Assembly (NCBI GenBank): GCA_913055785.1
Contig: CAJXLJ010000004.1
Location: 1-64,000 of the forward strand
Source: an uncultured Parvularculaceae bacterium
GTDB lineage: Bacteria; Pseudomonadota; Alphaproteobacteria; Caulobacterales; Parvularculaceae
Direction of reading: 5' to 3'
DNA: 64,000 nucleotides
Below the pieces are notes generated by a model, which was given only the letters and a program-made list of their open reading frames with translations, ran no database searches and was not told the origin of the DNA. Of this stretch, positions 59,830 through 64,000 are shown piece by piece (position 1 is the first letter of the stretch; the number at the start of each line of letters is the position of its first letter). The translations under genes and the position numbers were made by a program.

Positions 59830-59932
59830 CAACACTTCTCTGCGAGAGAGCCCGCGCTTTGGACAAATCCTCCGAGTTCGAAGCCCTCCCGAACTTGACG
59901 CCGCATGAGGATTTTTCCTCATGCGGCTTTTT
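59830..59932 (+). ncRNA. Candidate small RNA with a CCCUCC loop and intrinsic terminator
   Basis: No plus-strand gene lies upstream, yet a full terminator stands at 59901-59932. Going 5' to 3': hairpin TCTCT-GCG-AGAGA (59837-59849); unpaired CCTCC at 59869-59873; hairpin AGTTCG (59875-59880)/CGAACT (59890-59895) with the loop AAGCCCTCC; then the terminator. CCUCC loops that pair with Shine-Dalgarno sites are known from alphaproteobacterial small RNAs. Promoter and 5' end are not identified, so the left limit is a guess. It could instead be a leader attenuator for the gene at 59980. Confidence 0.45.
59901..59932 (+). terminator. Orphan intrinsic terminator
   Basis: An 11-bp perfect stem, CCGCATGAGGA (59901-59911) with TCCTCATGCGG (59916-59926), loop TTTT, followed by CTTTTTC. 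The U-run is only on the plus strand. It is 48 bases before the ATG at 59980 and follows no plus-strand CDS. Confidence 0.85.
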
Positions 59933-59979
59933 CTTGCGTTGCTCTGCGCCTCCTCCATAGTTCGGAAAAAGGAGAAGCC

Positions 59980-60411
59980 ATGACCGCCGATCTCGCCGCG
60001 AAACGCATGGAAACCGTCCGCACGCATATGGCGGAGGAAATCGTCCATAACTTTGACGAGGTGATTGGAACCTTCTCCCATCCGAGATACGAACTCATGG
60101 CGTCCGGGCAGGTGTTCGACGGCGAGGCGGAAGTGCGCGAGTATTATCGCCGTTCCCGCGAGGCGTTTCCCGACCAGCGCAACGAGGTCATCAGCATGCG
60201 CCATGCGGACGATGCGGTGTTCGTCGAATTCTGGCTTATGGGGACCCATAAAGCCCCCTTGCAGACCCCCAATGGGGAATTGCCGCCGACCGGACGCGCC
60301 TTTAAAACGCAGATCTGCGCGATCTTTTTCTTCGAAGGCGAAAAAATCGTCTGCGAGCGCATCTATTACGACCAGCTCAGCATCATGCAGCAGCTGACAG
60401 GCGCGGCCTAG
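59980..60411 (+). CDS. NTF2-like (SnoaL-type/ester cyclase-like) protein
   Basis: 143 residues from the ATG at 59980, with AAGGAG just upstream. NTF2-like fold: MAEEIVHNFDEVIGTFSHPRYELMASGQVFDGEAEVREYYRRSREAFPDQRNEVISMRHADDAVFVEFWLMGTHKAP, LPPTGRAFKTQICAIFFFEGEKIVCERIYYDQLSIMQQLTG. This resembles the ester cyclase/SnoaL polyketide-type subgroup; the substrate is unknown. The only plus-strand gene within the suc region; overlaps the convergent cupin gene by four bases. Confidence 0.85.
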   Translation: MTADLAAKRMETVRTHMAEEIVHNFDEVIGTFSHPRYELMASGQVFDGEAEVREYYRRSREAFPDQRNEVISMRHADDAVFVEFWLMGTHKAPLQTPNGELPPTGRAFKTQICAIFFFEGEKIVCERIYYDQLSIMQQLTGAA

Positions 60412-60782
60412 AGCACGGGCAAATCGGATTTCGTTCGGCCGGAGACATGCTCGCCGGTGTTAAGCGTGCCGGCGCTCTCGATGAGCATGATCCAGCACTC
60501 TTTATCAGCGACCGGCATATGCTCGACGCCGGCGGGCACGACGATGAAATCGCCCTCTTCCATCGCCACATCGTGATCTCGAAAACGCATAGTGAACGCG
60601 CCTTTGACAACGAAGAACGCCTCCTCCACGCCATCGTGATGGTGCCACTCGAACGCACCCTCGATCTTGGCGAGACGTACGTCCTGATCGTTGACCCGCG
60701 CGGCGATATGCGGGGACCACGGCTCGGGGATGCGCTCAAAAGCGGAGAGAATGTTGATTTTCTTCGCAGGCCCGTCGGTCAC
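60408..60782 (-). CDS. Cupin domain protein
   Basis: 124 residues, single cupin barrel: FEWHHHDGVEEAFFVVKG gives the metal motif (His47-49, Glu53) and EGDFIVVPAGVEHMPVADKE the second motif with its His. Small cupins of this type include sugar isomerases and metal-dependent dioxygenases; function unknown. Starts at a GTG overlapping the upstream thioesterase stop (GTGA), so the two are coupled. Confidence 0.85.
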   Translation of the reverse strand: MTDGPAKKINILSAFERIPEPWSPHIAARVNDQDVRLAKIEGAFEWHHHDGVEEAFFVVKGAFTMRFRDHDVAMEEGDFIVVPAGVEHMPVADKECWIMLIESAGTLNTGEHVSGRTKSDLPVL

Positions 60783-61207
60783 ATCGACTTCCTTTCCGGC
60801 GGCGTTTTCTCATAGGCGAGTACGCGCTCGACAAACGCGGGCGGCAGCGGCGCGGTCTCACCGGCGCCGCCGGTCGAATAGACATAAGTGAGCAAGCCTT
60901 CGGCGAGCAGCTCATCGCTGCGATAGATCGCCGTGCGGATGGTCATGGACTTGGTCCCGAGCCTCACGCAGCGCGCTTTCACCTCAAGCATATCGTCGAA
61001 TTTCGCCGGAGCGCGATAGTCCGCTTCAGCATGAACAGTGAAGAAGTCGACCTGATTGCCCGCATCGAAGCCGAGCGCGCGCATCCATTCGGTCATGGCG
61101 ACGTCGAAATAGAGGAAATAGTTGACGTTGAAGACGATCCCTTGCGCGTCGCACTCCCCCCAGCGCACGCGAAGGGGATGGGAGAAGGTGAAATTATCGT
61201 CATTCAT
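60779..61207 (-). CDS. Acyl-CoA thioesterase, 4HBT hot-dog family
   Basis: 142 residues: PLRVRWGECDAQGIVFNVNYFLYFDVAMTEWMRALGF with the catalytic Asp in CDAQGIVFNVNY, the YbgC/4-hydroxybenzoyl-CoA thioesterase pattern, and DYRAPAKFDDMLEVKARCVRLGTKSM. A second such enzyme besides YbgC at 15845. Its substrate is not evident. Overlaps the cupin gene by four bases. Confidence 0.88.
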   Translation of the reverse strand: MNDDNFTFSHPLRVRWGECDAQGIVFNVNYFLYFDVAMTEWMRALGFDAGNQVDFFTVHAEADYRAPAKFDDMLEVKARCVRLGTKSMTIRTAIYRSDELLAEGLLTYVYSTGGAGETAPLPPAFVERVLAYEKTPPERKSM

Positions 61208-61221
61208 AAAACTGCGGGCCG

Positions 61222-62136
61222 TCAGGTTTTTTGATACTTCGCCATGATGGTATGACCGTCTATGGTCTCATGGACGTCTTCGAGATACCGCCGGAAGGCG
61301 TTGCCGCCGCCGAGACGGTAATAGAGCGAACGCAAAAGCCTCGATTTCGGCAAATACTTTTCTTCCATCACTGATTGATACCAGCCGATGCACGCTTTCG
61401 ATAATGGCTCTTTTTCGATTGAAACAAGCTTGATGTCGAAAAAACGCTCAAGCGTCTCCAGCGTCTTCCACCCCCAAAGCGTAACATGGTGCGGCGGCGA
61501 ATTCAGCGGCAAGAGCGGACAATCGCTTAAAAAGGAATCGTTGTTCGGCACGCTCAGCACCAGCGTCCCGCCCGGGCGCAGCGCTCTCAACATCGAATTG
61601 ATAAAGCTCCTGGGGTCATCGACATGTTCGAGAACCTGAAAGGACGCGACGGCGTCATAAGCTTCAGGGTGCTCTTCAGCATGCTGTTCAATCGTCTGGT
61701 CGACGACTGTCAGATTACGCGACTGCGCATTGGACCTGCTGAAGGCGTTGGTTTCGAGCCCTACAGATCGACCGATGTCGTCGCGCGCCAGATCGAGAAA
61801 ATACCCGAAGCCGCAGCCCACATCCAGAACCGCCTCAGCGCCCCGGACCCAGTCGCGCGCCCGCGAAAACTCCCAACGCCTTTCATTATAGTCTTTTTGT
61901 TCCGCATCCCTGGAATAGAGCATCTCGTAGAATGCAGGCGGCCCCGCAAGGCCGCCAGGCCGGAAAAACTCAAGCCCGGTTTCCTCGCATCGCCAGCGCT
62001 CTATCGTCTCAACGCCTGCAAGGAACGGGCTGATATCAGCATCATGCTCGCGCGCATAGGCGGCAATCAACCGGGCTTTATCCAGCTCTCCGACTTTCAC
62101 CGCCGGACCGCCCGTGAGGATGCTGCTGACACTCAT
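61222..62136 (-). CDS. Class I SAM-dependent methyltransferase
   Basis: 304 residues. An N-terminal part with WRCEETGLEFFRPGGLAGPPAFYEMLY precedes the methyltransferase core: AVLDVGCGFGYFLDLARDD (SAM-binding motif I), SFQVLEHVDDPRSFINSMLRALRPGGTLVLSVPN (motifs II-III). Resembles enzymes that modify sugars or glycolipids. Sits between sucC (18 bases) and the thioesterase (14 bases) in the same direction, thus probably read with sucC. Confidence 0.88.
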   Translation of the reverse strand: MSVSSILTGGPAVKVGELDKARLIAAYAREHDADISPFLAGVETIERWRCEETGLEFFRPGGLAGPPAFYEMLYSRDAEQKDYNERRWEFSRARDWVRGAEAVLDVGCGFGYFLDLARDDIGRSVGLETNAFSRSNAQSRNLTVVDQTIEQHAEEHPEAYDAVASFQVLEHVDDPRSFINSMLRALRPGGTLVLSVPNNDSFLSDCPLLPLNSPPHHVTLWGWKTLETLERFFDIKLVSIEKEPLSKACIGWYQSVMEEKYLPKSRLLRSLYYRLGGGNAFRRYLEDVHETIDGHTIMAKYQKT

Positions 62137-62154
62137 CTGAAATTTCTCGTCAAC

Positions 62155-63348
62155 TCACCCCTGCACCGCAGCGACAACCTTCTGCGCAGCGTCTTCGAGA
62201 TCGTCGGCCGGCGTGATCTTGAGGCCGGACTGGCTGAGGATCTCCTTGCCCTTTTCGACATTGGTGCCTTCAAGGCGCACGACCAGCGGGTCTTCGAGGC
62301 CCACTTCTTTCACCGCCGCGACAATGCCGTCAGCGATGATGTCGCATTTCATGATGCCGCCGAAAATGTTGACGAGGATGCCTTTGACGTTCGGGTCGGT
62401 GGTGATGATCTTGAAGGCTTCGGTGACTTTTTCCTTGGTGGCGCCGCCGCCGACATCAAGAAAGTTCGCCGGCTCCGCGCCGTAATGCTTGATGATGTCC
62501 ATGGTCGCCATGGCGAGCCCGGCGCCGTTGACCATGCAGCCGATATTCCCGTCGAGCTTGACGTAGGAAAGGTCGAACTCCGAGGCCTTAAGCTCCATCG
62601 GGTCTTCTTCCGTTTCGTCGCGCATTTCGAGAATGTTCTGGTGGCGGAAGAGCGCGTTGGAATCGAACCCCACCTTCGCATCGAGCACCAGCAAATCGCC
62701 GCCCTTGGTGACGATCAGCGGGTTGATTTCAAGAAGGCTCATGTCTTTTTCGGTAAACGCTTTATAGAGCGTCGGGATCAGCTTGCCGCACTGTTTCGCC
62801 GCCGCGCCTTTAAGGCCGAGCGCCTGCGCGATGCGCCGCGCATGATGCGGCATGCAGCCGGTCGCCGGGTCGATCCTGACCGTCACGATCTTCTCTGGCG
62901 TTTCTTCGGCGACTTCCTCGATGTTCATGCCGCCCTCGGTCGAGGCGATGAAGGCGACCTGACCGGCGCCGCGATCGACCAGCGCCGAGAGGTAGAGTTC
63001 GGTTTCGATGTCCGAGCCGTTCTCGATATAGAGGCGATTGACGACCTTGCCTTCTGGGCCGGTCTGCTTGGTGACCAGCGTCGCGCCGAGCATCTCCTTG
63101 GCGTATTTCTCAACGTCTCTCACCGACTTCGCCAGACGGACCCCACCGCCGTCGCCGGCCGACTTTTCCTTGAACTTGCCCTTGCCGCGGCCGCCAGCGT
63201 GGATCTGCGCCTTCACTACATAAAGCGGCCCGGGGAGTTCCTTGGCCGCTTTCTTCGCCTCGTTCGCCTTGAAAATGACTCGGCCTTCGGAGACCGGCGC
63301 CCCGAATTCTTTCAGGAGGCGTTTGGCTTGATATTCATGGATATTCAT
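62155..63348 (-). CDS. sucC: Succinyl-CoA synthetase, beta subunit (ADP-forming type)
   Basis: 397 residues from the ATG at 63348 (GGAG seven bases upstream; [12 protein letters not shown] is the family start). ATP-grasp domain with [18 protein letters not shown], and the CoA-ligase part with [43 protein letters not shown]. Separated from sucD by five genes' worth of sequence, though on the same strand. Confidence 0.97.
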   Translation of the reverse strand: MNIHEYQAKRLLKEFGAPVSEGRVIFKANEAKKAAKELPGPLYVVKAQIHAGGRGKGKFKEKSAGDGGGVRLAKSVRDVEKYAKEMLGATLVTKQTGPEGKVVNRLYIENGSDIETELYLSALVDRGAGQVAFIASTEGGMNIEEVAEETPEKIVTVRIDPATGCMPHHARRIAQALGLKGAAAKQCGKLIPTLYKAFTEKDMSLLEINPLIVTKGGDLLVLDAKVGFDSNALFRHQNILEMRDETEEDPMELKASEFDLSYVKLDGNIGCMVNGAGLAMATMDIIKHYGAEPANFLDVGGGATKEKVTEAFKIITTDPNVKGILVNIFGGIMKCDIIADGIVAAVKEVGLEDPLVVRLEGTNVEKGKEILSQSGLKITPADDLEDAAQKVVAAVQG

Positions 63349-63476
63349 GGGGGAGCTCCGGCTGAATGGTGTGGCGTTTATAACGCGGCCCCTCAACCGA
63401 TCAACCGACTTGGGAACCCCGAAATTGGCGCCGCTCCAGAAAAACGCCTAGGCTGGCCCCCGCTGGAAAGGCTCAC

Positions 63477-64000
63477 ATGAACTGGAAATGGCATCTCCTC
63501 TATCTGGTCGTCGCGCCGCTCTCCTTTGCCATGCATGAGGGCGCGCACTGGCTCGCCGGCACCCTGCTGGGGTACGAGATGGAGGCCGGCATCAATCACG
63601 TCCGGCTGATCAGCGGCGAATACACCTCAGTGCTTCATGAGAATATCGTCAGCGGCGCGGGGCCGGCGGTTACGGCCGCACAGGCCGTCATCGCCTACCT
63701 GTTCGTGGTCGCCAGACAATCCCGTCTCGCTTTCGTCTTTCTCTTTACCGCCCTCGCGATGCGGCTTCTCGCTTTTGGGGTCAGCTTCGCCAACCTAAAC
63801 GATGAGGCGCGGATCAGCCTCTCTCTCGGGTGGCCATGGCAACTCCTGCCGGCGATTGTCGTTACGGCGCTTCTGGCGATGACGCTTATCGCATCATACA
63901 GGCTCCGCCTTGGATGGCGGAGCTGGGCGGCAAGCTATGTTGCGATTTCAATCGCTATCGCGGCGATTGTCTTCGGCGAGGCTTTTCTGCCGACGCTCAG
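63477..64000 (+). CDS. Membrane protein with HEGAHW motif (M50-like), 3' truncated by window
   Basis: Opens at the ATG at 63477 (GGAAAGG upstream) and stays open to the window end, 174 residues. HEGAH at residues 20-24 (HExxH zinc-protease pattern) lies in the first membrane helix, as in site-2/M50 proteases, and SGAGPAVTAAQAVIAYLFVV follows at about 59-78, like the PxG region of some M50-type proteins. Later helices at about 83-102, 121-140 and 148-170. The distal Asp motif (LDG/NxxPxxxxDG) is not seen, so activity is uncertain. Confidence 0.65.
   Translation, partial: MNWKWHLLYLVVAPLSFAMHEGAHWLAGTLLGYEMEAGINHVRLISGEYTSVLHENIVSGAGPAVTAAQAVIAYLFVVARQSRLAFVFLFTALAMRLLAFGVSFANLNDEARISLSLGWPWQLLPAIVVTALLAMTLIASYRLRLGWRSWAASYVAISIAIAAIVFGEAFLPTL

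Noticed and set aside
59706-59960. An 84-codon plus-strand frame in the sucD upstream gap
   Set aside because: It runs through the orphan terminator hairpin and has no ribosome site; the RNA structure explains this stretch better.
61624-63480. A 618-codon open frame on the plus strand opposite the methyltransferase and sucC
   Set aside because: It is antisense to two clear genes; the product lacks any recognisable domain and is explained by high-GC codon bias.

Overview
This 64 kb window is chromosomal DNA from a GC-rich alphaproteobacterium. Evidence: the conserved ruvCAB-ybgC-tolQRAB-pal-cpoB-tilS-ftsH-folP-glmM block, the mutS-glnD-murJ-trpS block, a tkt-gap-pgk-fba cluster with class I aldolase, a sucC/sucDAB-lpd 2-oxoglutarate dehydrogenase region, and a CtrA-type box (TTAA-N7-TTAAC) upstream of tolQ. 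Gene content (Coq4, POT transporter, B3-type metallo-beta-lactamase, OmpA barrel) fits a marine or aquatic lineage of the Parvularculales/Caulobacterales kind; that placement is inference. I see no rRNA, tRNA, CRISPR array, insertion sequence or prophage.

Layout. 0-3.6 kb: end of an EamA transporter, PhzF-like isomerase, thiD, a tiny membrane protein, an HxlR regulator and a basic secreted protein. 3.6-16.3 kb, minus strand: envelope and cell-division block, read right to left as ybgC, tolQ-R-A-B, pal, cpoB, tilS, ftsH, then a B3-type metallo-beta-lactamase placed between ftsH and folP, then glmM. 16.3-23.3 kb: DUF3592 protein, a long inverted repeat, ruvB-ruvA-ruvC, a frameshifted ltrA, a Sel1-repeat protein, a 46-residue ORF, thiE and coq4. 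23.4-29.2 kb: NTF2-like lipoprotein and the tkt-gap-pgk-fba operon. 29.4-35.6 kb: DUF4164 protein and zapA, an AT-richer orphan gene, gpmA, isoaspartyl peptidase, secreted endonuclease-fold lipoprotein, an ECF sigma factor overlapping a DUF6768 membrane protein, and a family 2 glycosyltransferase. 35.7-47.5 kb: trpS, murJ, glnD, mutS, a YgjP-type metalloprotease, PBP1a-type synthase and a TetR regulator. 47.6-52.7 kb: OmpA-like porin, POT transporter, two small membrane proteins and a GNAT acetyltransferase. 52.7-63.3 kb: lpdA, sucB (two lipoyl domains), sucA, sucD, then a 2.5 kb insert (possible small RNA, NTF2 protein, cupin, thioesterase, methyltransferase) before sucC. A HEGAH-containing membrane protein runs off the right end.

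Functionally the window joins envelope constriction and peptidoglycan work (Tol-Pal, MurJ, PBP1a, GlmM, FtsH, ZapA), lower glycolysis/gluconeogenesis, the middle of the TCA cycle, and DNA repair (RuvABC, MutS). The most novel-looking signals are an orphan small-RNA-like element with a CCCUCC loop and an intrinsic terminator (about 59830-59932), the beta-lactamase whose only clear Shine-Dalgarno lies inside the ftsH terminator hairpin, the tandem CtrA boxes, and the overlapping sigma factor/membrane protein pair.
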